A stretch of 50,548 nt of DNA from Pseudomonas sp. SDI (GCF_003105155.1 NZ_QETK01000033.1:1-50548), one strand, 5' to 3'; shown: positions 25,501 to 34,441, counted from the first letter of the stretch. The notes: generated by a model from the letters alone, not told the origin. Program-made: numbers and translations.

Positions 25501-27627
25501 TCAAACCCGGAACTGGTCGACCAGGGTCATCTGCTGGGTCGACAGGGCGTTGAGCCGGCTGCTGACTTGCGCCGATTCGGCCGCCTGGCCGGTGAGGGTT
25601 TCGGTCACGCTGCGGATCGCCGAGACGTTGCGGTTGACCTCTTCGGCCACCGCGCTCTGCTGTTCGGCGGCGCTGGCTATCTGCAGGTTCATGTCGCTGA
25701 TCACCGTTACCGCCTCGCTGATGCGGTCCAGTGCATTGACCGCCTGGTGAATCTGCCCGGCGTTTTCCTGGGCCTTGTCATGGCTCGAATGCATGGTCGC
25801 CACCACCCCACGGGTGTTGCTCTGAATGCGCTCGATCACCACGCGGATCTCTTCCACCGAGTCCTGGGTACGTTTGGCCAGGTTGCGCACTTCGTCGGCC
25901 ACCACGGCGAACCCGCGCCCGCTTTCGCCAGCCCGTGCGGCCTCGATGGCGGCGTTCAGGGCGAGCAGGTTGGTCTGTTCGGCGATGCTGCGGATCACTT
26001 CCAGCACCGAGCCGATCTGCTCGCTGTTGGCGGCCAGGGTTTCCACCTCGCCCACCGCCTTGCTGACTTCTTCGGCCAGCAGGGTGATGTCGCGGGTGCT
26101 GCGCTCGATGATGGCCATGCCGTCTTTTGCCGAACGGTCGGCACCGCGCGCGGCATCGGCAGCGCTGGCGGCACTGTTGGCGACGTCGTGGGCGGTGGCG
26201 CTCATTTCGTTGGAGGCAGTGGCCACCTGGTCGATTTCGCGGAACTGCACCTGCATGCCGTCGCTGGTGCGGCGGGCGATTTCCGACGATTGGTCGGCGG
26301 TTGCCCGTGCCTGGGCGATGCTCTGCTTGATCTGCGCCACGGTCGGCTGCAGCTTGTCGAGGAAGCGGTTGAAGCCGCTGGTGAGCCGGCCCAGCTCGTC
26401 GCGGCGGGCGTAGCGTAGGCGCTGGGTGAGGTCGCCATCGCCGCTGGCGATGTCTTCGAGCATGCTCGCCACGCTGTTGAGCGGGCGGGTCACGCCGGTA
26501 GCGGTGAGCCACATCAGCAGCAGGCCACCGAGGCCGGCGAGGGTGGCCATCAGCAGTACCTTGAGGGTGCCGCTGGTGCGTGCCTCTTCGAGCATCGCTT
26601 GCAGGTTGATGGCGTCGGCCAGCAGCACCTGGCGCGGCAGGTCGATCAGCACGCCCCAGGGTTTGCTGTCGTTGATCGGCTGTACCGGGTAGAGGGCTCG
26701 CACGGTGTCGCCCAGTTCGATGATCTGTGCCTGGCCGGCGCCAAGTTTCTGCAGGGTTTGCTGGGCGTCCTGGCCAAGGCTCTTACCGACCTTGCCGGCA
26801 TCGTCGCTGTTGGCGGCAAGCAGGCCGCTGGGGGCGACGATCATCAGGTGCCCGGCACCGTCGAACAGCGCTTGCTGGGCGTTGAAGGCGGCGGCCTGCA
26901 GCGAGTCGAGCGACAGGTCGACACCGGCCACGGCAATCACCTTGCCGTTGCGCAGCAGCGGCACGGTGATGCTGGTCATCAGCATCTGCTTGCCGCCGAC
27001 GGTGTCGGCGTAGGGCTCCAGCAGGCAGGGCCGGGCGCTGTTGCGCGAGCAGGTGAACCAGATGTTGTACGGCGTACCACTGAGGTTGATCTCGGTCTTG
27101 CCGAGGTCGACATCGCTGATCACGGTGTTCAGCGCCTGGCCCTGGGCGCGGCTCCAGTAGCTGGCGAAGCGCCCGCTTTCGTTGCTCGTGCGTGGCGTGT
27201 CGTTGGCGAATTCGCTGTCGTGGCCGTCCAGCCCATTGGCTTCGAAGGCCATCCACACGCCCAGCACCTCGGGGTTGCGCTTGAAGGTGGTGGCCAGCGC
27301 CTGGTTGACCGCTTCACGCAGCTCGGCCGAGGCCAGCGAGCGACTGCTGGCGAGGGTTTGCAGGTCCTGCACCTGGTCGACCAGGGCGGTGATCAGGGTT
27401 TCGCTGTGGTTGAAGGTACGGCGCAGTAGCTCGGCTTTTTCCCCGGCGCGGGCCTGCAGCAGGGCCTCGACGTTGCGCGTGAGCATGGCGGAACTGGTGT
27501 TGCCGACCTGCTGGTCGGTCTGGCCCGACTGGTACAGGTTGATACCTACCACCAGGGTGACCACGCCAAGCAGGCAGAGGCCGGAGAGCAGGACGATTTT
27601 CAGGCGGATCGAGAGCGTGTCGAACAT
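25501..27627 (-). CDS. Methyl-accepting chemotaxis protein with Cache-type sensor
   Basis: This is a 708-residue transmembrane chemoreceptor. Helix TM1 is at about residues 9-30 (KIVLLSGLCLLGVVTLVVGINLY). A periplasmic double-Cache-like domain spans roughly 35-360 (VWMAFEANGLDG; YADTVGGKQMLMTSITVPLL; IAVAGVDLSLDSL). TM2 comes next (LKVLLMATLAGLGGLLLMWLTA), then a HAMP (TRPLNSVASMLEDIASGDGDLTQRL). The signalling hairpin tip has EQTNLLALNAAIEAARAGE. It lacks a C-terminal CheR-tethering pentapeptide. The amino-acid-sensing RxWY pattern of PctA-type receptors is not obvious, so I do not assign a ligand. ATG 27627 is preferred over an upstream in-frame start because TM1 then begins promptly. Confidence 0.93.
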   Translation of the reverse strand: MFDTLSIRLKIVLLSGLCLLGVVTLVVGINLYQSGQTDQQVGNTSSAMLTRNVEALLQARAGEKAELLRRTFNHSETLITALVDQVQDLQTLASSRSLASAELREAVNQALATTFKRNPEVLGVWMAFEANGLDGHDSEFANDTPRTSNESGRFASYWSRAQGQALNTVISDVDLGKTEINLSGTPYNIWFTCSRNSARPCLLEPYADTVGGKQMLMTSITVPLLRNGKVIAVAGVDLSLDSLQAAAFNAQQALFDGAGHLMIVAPSGLLAANSDDAGKVGKSLGQDAQQTLQKLGAGQAQIIELGDTVRALYPVQPINDSKPWGVLIDLPRQVLLADAINLQAMLEEARTSGTLKVLLMATLAGLGGLLLMWLTATGVTRPLNSVASMLEDIASGDGDLTQRLRYARRDELGRLTSGFNRFLDKLQPTVAQIKQSIAQARATADQSSEIARRTSDGMQVQFREIDQVATASNEMSATAHDVANSAASAADAARGADRSAKDGMAIIERSTRDITLLAEEVSKAVGEVETLAANSEQIGSVLEVIRSIAEQTNLLALNAAIEAARAGESGRGFAVVADEVRNLAKRTQDSVEEIRVVIERIQSNTRGVVATMHSSHDKAQENAGQIHQAVNALDRISEAVTVISDMNLQIASAAEQQSAVAEEVNRNVSAIRSVTETLTGQAAESAQVSSRLNALSTQQMTLVDQFRV

Positions 27628-27727
27628 GGACGTACTCGCAGAAGGGACGTGGCCAATAGCTGACCGAGCCGAGGCGGCTCGACTCGCTGCGTCCATTTAG
27701 CGATATAAGGGCATCGGCCTTATTCCG

Positions 27728-28153
27728 TTAACCGTGAATGCCTGCCGATGAACGGTCGGCAGCGCTCTGCGGCGCAGGTTCCGGGCGCGACCAGATCCAC
27801 AGGTTGCCGAGGGTCATGCCGCCGATGGCGAGAAATACCGGCCAGCGATGTTCGAGGAACACCAGCATCAGCCCGGCGCACAGCAGCATGCTGATGGTTG
27901 CACTGACTTTGGCGCGCCGCTGGATCAGCTTGCCGTTACGCCAGTTGTTGAGGATCGGGCCGAACAGGCGATGGTTTTCCAGCCAGGCGCTCAGACGCGG
28001 CGAGCTGCGGGTCGCGGCCCAGGCCGCAAGCAGGATGAATTCGGTGGTGGGCAGGCCGGGCACGACGATAGCGATCAGGCCGATGGCCAGGCTCACGTAG
28101 GCCAGCAGGCCGAACAACAGACGGGAGAGTTTCGAAGCGGCTGGGCGGGTCAT
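27728..28153 (-). CDS. YbaN family (DUF454) inner-membrane protein
   Basis: This 141-residue membrane protein of the DUF454/YbaN family has no known biochemical function. It has the family hallmark VVPGLPTTEFILLAAWAATRSSPRL (about residues 30-54), after a first hydrophobic helix (LLFGLLAYVSLAIGLIAIV). The conserved LENHRLFGPILNNWRNGKLI follows, and then a helical hairpin (ATISMLLCAGLMLVFL and FLAIGGMTLGNLWIW). ATG 28153 is chosen over an upstream in-frame start because MTRPAASKLSRLLFGLL gives a normal start. It begins 58 bases after the heme oxygenase gene on the same strand; YbaN proteins are often near heme or iron genes, which fits. Confidence 0.88.
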   Translation of the reverse strand: MTRPAASKLSRLLFGLLAYVSLAIGLIAIVVPGLPTTEFILLAAWAATRSSPRLSAWLENHRLFGPILNNWRNGKLIQRRAKVSATISMLLCAGLMLVFLEHRWPVFLAIGGMTLGNLWIWSRPEPAPQSAADRSSAGIHG

Positions 28154-28211
28154 GGGCTCATTGATTGCACAGGTAATGCCGGCCACCGCAAGCGGTGGCC
28201 GGGGTGCCGCC

Positions 28212-28826
28212 TCAGGCCAGTTCGGCGTTCGGCGCGGTCGCGTAAGCGTGTTTCAGCAATTCGGTGAAGCGTTTGAATGCGGCCACGGCGCCTTTTTCGG
28301 CAGCGGCTTCTTCTTCGGCGTTCAGTTCCAGGCTGTCGAGGATGCGGGTGAACGTCTTCCAGCCTTCGGCGCGGCCGCCGGCCGGTTCGCCCAGGTGACG
28401 CGCACCGAAGGTGTCGTTCAGGCCAAGTGCCACGGCGCGCTTGATCAGGAACGCGGCGCCCAGTTTGGAGCCTTCGGAGACGAAGATCCAGCCCATGGCC
28501 TCAGCCACGCTCGGGCTCTGCACGGCCCCGGGGAAATCGGCCGGTACGTCGGTGTGCAGGTCGGCCAGGTCGAGCTTGGCCTGTTCGGCGCGGCAGCGCT
28601 CGGCCAGGTCCGGGACGATGGCGATCAGTTGCGGATCGGTGTACAGCGCCTTCAGTTCGTTCTGGAACAGGTACTGGGCGACCACGAAACGGGCGAAGCT
28701 CTCGCGGCTTTCGAAGGGGGCATGGGACTTGACCAGCGCATCCAGCTCGGTGTGCGGGGCGTGGGTCAGCTGGTTGAGGCGCTGCGAGCGCAGTGCGGCG
28801 CGTTCGGGGTTCGGTGCGGCGGTCAT
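28212..28826 (-). CDS. hemO: Biliverdin-producing heme oxygenase
   Basis: This is a cytoplasmic enzyme that opens heme to biliverdin, CO and iron, letting the cell use heme as an iron source. The 204-residue alpha-helical protein has the proximal-helix histidine in LTHAPHTELDAL (probably His25, by analogy to P. aeruginosa HemO) and the flexible distal helix with GSKLGAAFLIKRA near residue 125. It lies 110 bases downstream of the TonB heme receptor on the same strand, completing an uptake-and-degradation unit with fecI-fecR-receptor. P. aeruginosa calls the equivalent pigA/hemO. Confidence 0.93.
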   Translation of the reverse strand: MTAAPNPERAALRSQRLNQLTHAPHTELDALVKSHAPFESRESFARFVVAQYLFQNELKALYTDPQLIAIVPDLAERCRAEQAKLDLADLHTDVPADFPGAVQSPSVAEAMGWIFVSEGSKLGAAFLIKRAVALGLNDTFGARHLGEPAGGRAEGWKTFTRILDSLELNAEEEAAAEKGAVAAFKRFTELLKHAYATAPNAELA

Positions 28827-28936
28827 GGTGATTCCTTGCGAAGTGGGCGTGCCTAGTGACTAGACGAATAAGGAGACGCGGGACAGTAAAAAATCCTCAC
28901 CTGGGCGGGAAATAGCGTGGCCCGCGATAGCCGTTA

Positions 28937-31516
28937 TCAGATGTCCCAGACCAGGTTGATCGCGAAATTACGGCCCGGCATGGTCAGGCGGTCGAGGTTG
29001 GCCGGTGCGGTGGCGGCGGCTTCGCCCAGGCCGTCGTAGCCCCGTACGTCGTCCCACTGCCAGTATTTCTTGTCGGTCAGGTTGTACAGGCCGGCGTTGA
29101 CGCTGATGTCGTCGCTCACCTTGTAGAAGCCGGTCAGGTCGAGCACGCCGTAACCCGGGGTGCGGAACTGCTTGCTGGTGCCGTCCGGGGCGAAGAAGGT
29201 GGTGTTGTCGACCCGGTTCTTGCGCTTGACCAGGGTCCAGCTCAGCAAGGCACCGTATTGATCCTGCTCGTAACCCAGGCCGAGCACGCCGGTCAGCGGG
29301 GCAACACTGTTGATCGGCTGGCCGTTGTCTTCGTTTTTGGCGTGGGCGTAGGCGATCGAGCCCTGGCTGTAGAGACCGGCCGGGGCGCCGAAGGTGTCAA
29401 GGTTCAGGCGACCCTTGAACTCGGCACCCTTGATGGTGGCATGCTTGATGTTCTTGGCTTCGAAGTCCTTGTTGATGTCCGAGCCTTGCACCGCGTCTTC
29501 GTTGATGAAGTCGGTGTACGTGTTATAGAACGCCGCGACATCGAAGTTGCCCGCGTCGAAGTTGCCACGCAGACCGCTTTCGTAGCTTTTGCTCTTCTCC
29601 GGCTCGAGGTTCGGGTTGCCCTGCACCGAGTAGCCCTGGCCCGGGTTCTCGAAGCGACCGTACAGCGCCTTGGCGGTCGGCGTACGGAAGCCTTCGGCGT
29701 ACTGGCCGTACCAGGTGTAGTTGTCGTTGAAGGCATAGGTCACGCCGAACTTGGGCGAGACCTGGTGCCATTTCTTGTCCTTGAGGTTGATCGGGTCTTT
29801 GGTCGCGCCGATGCCGCGAATGAACGCGTCGGTGGCGTGCGGCTTGAGCGTGGTGTACTCGTAGCGCACACCTGGCAGGAAGGTCCACTGGTTCCAGCGG
29901 ATCTCGTCCTGGGCGAACAGCGCGTAGGTGTCGACGGTCGGGTCGGGGAAGTCGCTGACCCGGGCCAGCGCAGCGCTTGGCAGCGGTCGTCCGGCAACAC
30001 AACCGAAACCGCTGGTCTGGCAGGTGGCAGTGCCGCTGCGCGAGCCGGTGACCTTGTTCTGCTTGAGGGTGCTGCCGTAGGTCAGCAGGTGGTCGGTGTC
30101 GCCGACGCTGAAGGCTTTGTCCAGCTGGGCGTCGAAGACCCACTGGCGATCCTTGTAGGTGGTCTTGCGATCACGGTACAGGGTGTAGATCGGTTGGTAG
30201 ATCTCTTCGGTGCGCTGGTCGGTTTTGCCGATCTGGTAGTTCAGGCTCCACTTCATGTTGTCGGCGAACAGGCTGCCCAGGGCGAACTCGTGGGTGATCC
30301 CGAAGCGTTCGCGGGTGACCTCGTCGCTGCCGGTACGCTCGCGGTACATGTTCATCGGGGTCGGGATGTATGGGCCGCCGACGGCGCTCTTCTGGTTGAG
30401 ATCGCGGTCGTCTTTGTAGTGTTCGTAGGTCAGCGCCAAGCGTGCGCCGTCGGCGTAGTTCCAGCCGAGCTTGGCCAGCACGTTGCTGGTCTTCACGTCT
30501 TCCGGGTTGGCCGAGGTGCGGTTCAGCCCGGTGCCGCCGTGGCTGCCGTAGGACTCGGTCTCGTGGCCGTCGCGTTGGCTCAGGTGCAGCAGGCCATCGA
30601 CGTCACCATGACGGGCGGCGAAGGTGCCGGATTTCAACCAGCTCTGGTCTGCCGAGCTGTAACCGGTTTTCAAGCGGGCGCCGAGGTCCTGGCCGGGCTT
30701 GATGATGTCTTCCGGGTCAAGGGTGAAGTAGCTCACCGCGCCGCCGATGGCGTTGCTGCCGTACAGCACCGAGGCCGGGCCGCGGAGGATCTCCACGCGC
30801 TTGACGATTTCAGGGTCGACGTAGTTGCGCTGGGTCTGGGCGTATGGACCGAAGAAGTAGCTGTCGGGGATGGCCACGCCATCGATCTGGGTGAGCACCC
30901 GCTCGCCGTCGATGCCGCGGATGTTGTAGCCGTTGAGGCCGCTGCGCTGGCCAGTGCCGCTGACCGATACGCCGGGCTCGTAACGCACCAGGTCCTTGAT
31001 GTCGTTGACGTTCTGGCGGTCGAGTTGTTCGCGGGTCTGGACCGAGACGGTGCTTGGCACCTGGCTCACGTCCTGGGCGCTACGTGTAGCACTCACGGTC
31101 ACCTGCTGCAGGGCGATGGCCCTGGATTGACTGCGCTCGATGGCCACGTTGTTGGCGCTGAGCTTGCGGTAGTTCAGGCCGGTGCCCAGCAGCAGCCGTT
31201 GCAGCGCCTGCTCCGGTGGCAGCGAACCCTGGACGCCCGGCGAGATCACGCCCTCGGCGAGTTCGGCCGACAGCCCGACCTGCCAGCCGGTGACCGCGGT
31301 AAAGGCGTTCAACGCCGCCACCAGCGGCTGCTGGGCAATCGTGAAGCGGTAGTCGCCCATGCGCTGCGCAGGCGCCTGGGCCGGCTCTGCGGCCAGTGCC
31401 GGCAGGCTGCAGGCGCCGCTGGCGAGCATGGCCAGGGTCAACAGGGAGCGCGTGCAGCGTGGCAGGCCAGGTTTACGTGAAGTGATGGAATCTCGACGAG
31501 TGAAACCAGTAGACAT
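28937..31516 (-). CDS. TonB-dependent heme receptor with N-terminal signalling domain
   Basis: This is an outer-membrane receptor of 859 residues. A signal peptide ends near residue 43 (SLPALAA). An STN signalling domain follows at about 55-125 (YRFTIAQQPLVAALNAFTAVTG), then a TonB-box region (LQQVTVSATRS), a plug (QVPSTVSVQTREQLD to VLYGSNAIGGAVSYF) and a 22-strand barrel ending in FAINLVWDI. The segment GFRTPTAKALYGRFENPG...GNPNLEPE corresponds to the FRAP and NPNL motifs of heme receptors. The STN plus upstream fecI-fecR marks a transducer that signals ligand arrival. I choose ATG 31516 because AGGGAG precedes it by 9 bases. HasR and HmuR are both possible names. Confidence 0.93.
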   Translation of the reverse strand: MSTGFTRRDSITSRKPGLPRCTRSLLTLAMLASGACSLPALAAEPAQAPAQRMGDYRFTIAQQPLVAALNAFTAVTGWQVGLSAELAEGVISPGVQGSLPPEQALQRLLLGTGLNYRKLSANNVAIERSQSRAIALQQVTVSATRSAQDVSQVPSTVSVQTREQLDRQNVNDIKDLVRYEPGVSVSGTGQRSGLNGYNIRGIDGERVLTQIDGVAIPDSYFFGPYAQTQRNYVDPEIVKRVEILRGPASVLYGSNAIGGAVSYFTLDPEDIIKPGQDLGARLKTGYSSADQSWLKSGTFAARHGDVDGLLHLSQRDGHETESYGSHGGTGLNRTSANPEDVKTSNVLAKLGWNYADGARLALTYEHYKDDRDLNQKSAVGGPYIPTPMNMYRERTGSDEVTRERFGITHEFALGSLFADNMKWSLNYQIGKTDQRTEEIYQPIYTLYRDRKTTYKDRQWVFDAQLDKAFSVGDTDHLLTYGSTLKQNKVTGSRSGTATCQTSGFGCVAGRPLPSAALARVSDFPDPTVDTYALFAQDEIRWNQWTFLPGVRYEYTTLKPHATDAFIRGIGATKDPINLKDKKWHQVSPKFGVTYAFNDNYTWYGQYAEGFRTPTAKALYGRFENPGQGYSVQGNPNLEPEKSKSYESGLRGNFDAGNFDVAAFYNTYTDFINEDAVQGSDINKDFEAKNIKHATIKGAEFKGRLNLDTFGAPAGLYSQGSIAYAHAKNEDNGQPINSVAPLTGVLGLGYEQDQYGALLSWTLVKRKNRVDNTTFFAPDGTSKQFRTPGYGVLDLTGFYKVSDDISVNAGLYNLTDKKYWQWDDVRGYDGLGEAAATAPANLDRLTMPGRNFAINLVWDI

Positions 31517-31634
31517 CGAAAGCGCTCCCTGTCGCGCAGTGTTATAGGACAACACTAATTCAAAAATAAGAATCAGTTGCATTGGCTATAACGAGACGTA
31601 CGACGTGCAGGGATCGCGTAAAAATAATTTCAGA

Positions 31635-32597
31635 TCAGTTGAGGATCACCACCGCAGGGAATTCCTGCAGGCGTGCCGAGGTGATATGCGCCAGCGAACG
31701 CAGCGCCTCCAGCGGCTGATCGAGGCGGTAGTTGCCGGTGACAGCGACGTGGTCGAGCGTGTCGTTGGTGTTGATGATGAAGCCGGGATAGTAACGGCGC
31801 AGTTCCGCCAGTACCTGGCTCAACGGGCAGTTTTCGAACACCAGGCGACCTTGCACCCAAGCCAGGTCTTTTGGTGCATCGACGCGCTCGCGCTCGCCGA
31901 AGCCATTCGGGCCGACGCGGATGCTGTCGCCGCTGGACAGGCGAATGCGCTGGTCGCTGCGGCCTTGCAGGTCGATAGCGCCGCGTTGCACGCGCACCTG
32001 GGCTTCACCGTCCAGGTAACGCACGGCGAAGTCGCTGTCGCGCACGCTGGCGCGCAGCGGCCCGGCCCGCAGCTCCAGTGGCTGGCCGGCCCCGGCGGGC
32101 ACTTCGAAATAGGCTTCGCCCTGATACAGCCGGGCCATTCGTTGACCGGCATTGATGTCGCTGGAGAAGGCCGAATTAGTGTTCAGCAGTACCTTGGAGC
32201 CATCCTCCAGTTGCAGGCGCTGGCGCTCACCCACCACGGTCAGGTGGTCGGCCTGCAAGCGCACTGGCAGGTTGCCGAGCGTGAAGACCCCGACCAGCAA
32301 CACGGCGGCGGTGGCCAGCGGTTTCCAGTGCGGGCGCAGGCGGGTGAGGCGGGAAGGGCGCTGAACCTGAGCGATCTGCCCGGCGGCCTGGCGCACGGTA
32401 TCGCCATGCCACAAGGCTTCGGCTTCGACATACGCCTGGGCATTGGCCGGGTTGGCCTCCAGCCAGGCCTCGAAGGCACGGGTGTCTTCCGGCGTTGCGC
32501 ACTGCAGGCGGATCAGCCAATCCAGCGCCTGGTCCATGGCACTGTCGCGGGCAGCCGAATCTGGCGGCGCAGGGCGATGAGGGGCACTGTCGGTCAC
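31635..32597 (-). CDS. FecR-type anti-sigma / signal-transducing protein
   Basis: This 320-residue inner-membrane regulator receives the signal from the receptor's STN domain and controls the partner ECF sigma factor. The cytoplasmic N-terminal part has the FecR pattern (QALDWLIRLQ...FEAWLEANPANAQAY). One transmembrane helix lies at about residues 92-109 (PLATAAVLLVGVFTLGN). The periplasmic part has the FecR domain (LEDGSKVLLNTNSAFSSD; LYQGEAYFEV; VRYLDGEAQVRVQRGAIDL) and the C-terminal SQVLAELRRYYPGF region. It sits between the sigma factor gene and the receptor gene, in the standard order. Confidence 0.94.
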   Translation of the reverse strand: MTDSAPHRPAPPDSAARDSAMDQALDWLIRLQCATPEDTRAFEAWLEANPANAQAYVEAEALWHGDTVRQAAGQIAQVQRPSRLTRLRPHWKPLATAAVLLVGVFTLGNLPVRLQADHLTVVGERQRLQLEDGSKVLLNTNSAFSSDINAGQRMARLYQGEAYFEVPAGAGQPLELRAGPLRASVRDSDFAVRYLDGEAQVRVQRGAIDLQGRSDQRIRLSSGDSIRVGPNGFGERERVDAPKDLAWVQGRLVFENCPLSQVLAELRRYYPGFIINTNDTLDHVAVTGNYRLDQPLEALRSLAHITSARLQEFPAVVILN

Positions 32598-32665
32598 GGT
32601 GGATCCTGGGCGGTCTTGTAATTCAACTTATGATCAGGCGTAACAGGGCATGTGGCAAGCAGCGC

Positions 32666-33184
32666 TCAATCGCGGTTCTGGCGATCGGCTACCCCGACAC
32701 AGATCGCCATGATCAGTTTCAGTTCCTTCTGAACCGTGCTGGCCGAGACATTCAACTGCTCGGCGATTTCCAGATAGCTGGCGCCGTGCAGGCGGCTGAG
32801 GATGAAAATCCGTTGCTGGCGCGGCGTCAATTGCAACAGCGAGGTGCTCAGGCGCTTGAGCAACTGTTCGGCGTGGGCGGCATCTTCGGCGCTGCTGGTG
32901 GGGGCGACGACGTTGTACACCACCTGCTCGGGCACATCGTCGAGCACTGTGCGCGCTTGCACGCGACGCGCCCGCAGGTGGTCCAGGGCCAGGTTGCGGG
33001 CGGTCTGGAAGACGAACGGCTCCAGGTGCTCGATCGGCCGTTCGCCCAGGGCGCGGGTGACCCGCAGGTAGATTTCCTGCAACAGGTCCTCGGCGGTGCT
33101 CGGGTTATCGACCATGCGCTGCAGGGTTCGCAGCAGGCTGACCCGCTGGGCGAGGAATACGGTGTTGAAGTGGGACTGACTCAC
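32666..33184 (-). CDS. FecI-type ECF sigma factor
   Basis: This is a 172-residue extracytoplasmic-function sigma factor for iron or heme signalling. Region 2 is seen in NPSTAEDLLQEIYLRV and LEPFVFQTARNLALDHLRARRV. Region 4 is LTPRQQRIFILSRLHGASYLEIAEQLNVSASTVQKEL. I choose GTG at 33184 (VSQSHFNTVFLAQRVS, translated as Met) because the longer ATG reading at 33229 begins inside a perfect Fur-box palindrome. The GTG is preceded only by a weak GGGTAG. The fecR gene follows 68 bases after the stop. Confidence 0.92.
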   Translation of the reverse strand: MSQSHFNTVFLAQRVSLLRTLQRMVDNPSTAEDLLQEIYLRVTRALGERPIEHLEPFVFQTARNLALDHLRARRVQARTVLDDVPEQVVYNVVAPTSSAEDAAHAEQLLKRLSTSLLQLTPRQQRIFILSRLHGASYLEIAEQLNVSASTVQKELKLIMAICVGVADRQNRD

Positions 33185-33205
33185 AGCGCTACCCGAACGG
33201 AATTT

Positions 33206-33230
33206 GCTAATGATAATGCTTATCATCAAT
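33206..33230 (-). promoter_or_regulatory. Fur box upstream of the ECF sigma gene
   Basis: TGATAATGCTTATCA at 33211-33225 is a perfect 6-3-6 palindrome matching the core of the Fur consensus GATAATGATAATCATTATC. It lies 26 bases upstream of the chosen GTG start, so Fur with iron would block transcription of the sigma-FecR unit. Confidence 0.85.
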
Positions 33231-33312
33231 GCCGTTGGTCAAGTGCAGAGTGGCAGGGATTGTGTAGGGTCTGTGGAAGAAACCGATGGGAATTGACTGA
33301 TACATCACCAAC

Positions 33313-33351
33313 AAGGCCGGCACCCACAAAGCTTCTGCGGGAGCCGGCCTT
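33313..33351. repeat. REP-like hairpin downstream of gap
   Basis: AAGGCCGGC (33313-33321) and GCCGGCCTT (33343-33351) are perfect 9-base complements. CCCACA/TGCGGG extends the stem inward. On the minus strand it is followed by GTTGGTG rather than a T run. It lies 21 bases after the gap stop and is likely a REP relative or a weak terminator between gap and the fecI promoter region. Confidence 0.6.
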
Positions 33352-33371
33352 GGCGGCGACGAGGCCCTTAC

Positions 33372-34373
33372 TTACGGCGCATTGCACAGCGCCAGGCAGT
33401 TATCCAGCATGCGGTTGGAGAAGCCCCATTCGTTGTCGTACCAGGCCATCACTTTGAGCATCTTGCCGCTGACCTTGGTGTGATTGGCATCGAAGATCGA
33501 CGAAAGCGGGTTGTGATTGAAGTCGCACGACACCAGCGGCAAGGTGTTGTAGCCGAGAATCTTCGAGTGCTGGCTGGCCTCGCGCAGCAGCGCATTCACG
33601 TCATCGGCACTGGCTTCGCGTTTGAGGTTCAGCGTCAGGTCGACCAGCGACACATTGATCACCGGTACCCGTACGGCCATGCCGGTCAGCTTGCCCGCCA
33701 GCTCCGGCAGCACCAGGCCGACCGCTTCGGCGGCGCCGGTCTTGCTCGGGATCATCGACTGGGTGGCCGAGCGCGCCCGGTAAGGGTCGCTGTGGTACAC
33801 GTCGGTGAGGCTCTGGTCGTTGGTGTAGGCATGAATGGTGGTCATCAGCCCCTGTTCGATGCCCAGCTCGCGGTGCAGCACCTGGGCCACCGGGGCCAGG
33901 CAGTTGGTGGTGCAGGAGGCATTCGAGATGATCTGGTGCGACTGGCGCAGGAGGTCATGGTTGACCCCATACACCACGGTCGCGTCGGCGCCCTTGGCCG
34001 GCGCGGAGATGATGACTTTGCGGGCGCCAGCAGTAAGATGGGCGGCGGCCTTGGCGCGCTCGGTGAACAGCCCGGTACATTCGAACACCACGTCGACGGC
34101 TTCGGCTTTCCACGGCAGCTCGGCCGGGTTGCGGATCGCGCTTACAGCAATCCGGTCGCCGTTGACCGTCAGGCTTTCCTGATCGAACTCGACACTGCCA
34201 TCGAAGATCCCATGCACACTGTCGTACTTGAGCAGGTGGGCATTGATCGCGCTGTCGCCCAGGTCATTGATCGCGACGACTTGCAGGTCCTGACGGTAGC
34301 CCTGGGTATAGAGTGCGCGAAGGATGTTGCGGCCGATGCGACCAAAACCATTGATGGCAATTCGAAGTGTCAT
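33372..34373 (-). CDS. gap: Type I glyceraldehyde-3-phosphate dehydrogenase
   Basis: This enzyme oxidises glyceraldehyde-3-phosphate, produced by the KDPG aldolase step, to 1,3-bisphosphoglycerate. The 333-residue protein has the Rossmann start IAINGFGRIGRN. Catalytic Cys154 lies in SNASCTTNCLAP, followed by the THAYTNDQ histidine-containing segment near 180. AVRVPVINVSLVDLT is near 233 and WYDNEWGFSNRM near 315. The INDLGD sequence (around 36-40) fits NAD preference. ATG 34373 gives the normal start; the longer reading runs through the promoter. It diverges from edd, and a HexR-type box lies in the shared control region. Confidence 0.96.
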   Translation of the reverse strand: MTLRIAINGFGRIGRNILRALYTQGYRQDLQVVAINDLGDSAINAHLLKYDSVHGIFDGSVEFDQESLTVNGDRIAVSAIRNPAELPWKAEAVDVVFECTGLFTERAKAAAHLTAGARKVIISAPAKGADATVVYGVNHDLLRQSHQIISNASCTTNCLAPVAQVLHRELGIEQGLMTTIHAYTNDQSLTDVYHSDPYRARSATQSMIPSKTGAAEAVGLVLPELAGKLTGMAVRVPVINVSLVDLTLNLKREASADDVNALLREASQHSKILGYNTLPLVSCDFNHNPLSSIFDANHTKVSGKMLKVMAWYDNEWGFSNRMLDNCLALCNAP

Positions 34374-34441
34374 GGAGCTACCTCTGGCAGACCGGGTGAA
34401 GCCCGAAAATCGAGCCTCCGACTTCACTGAATCTGATTTTG

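Noticed and set aside
29258..31480. A 740-codon open frame antisense to the heme receptor
   Set aside because: Shadow frame with no recognisable domain; the receptor on the other strand has complete signal peptide, STN, plug and barrel.
31561..31580. A second Fur box upstream of the heme receptor
   Set aside because: The best alignment to the 19-base consensus is only about 11 matches, which is near background for this AT-rich stretch.
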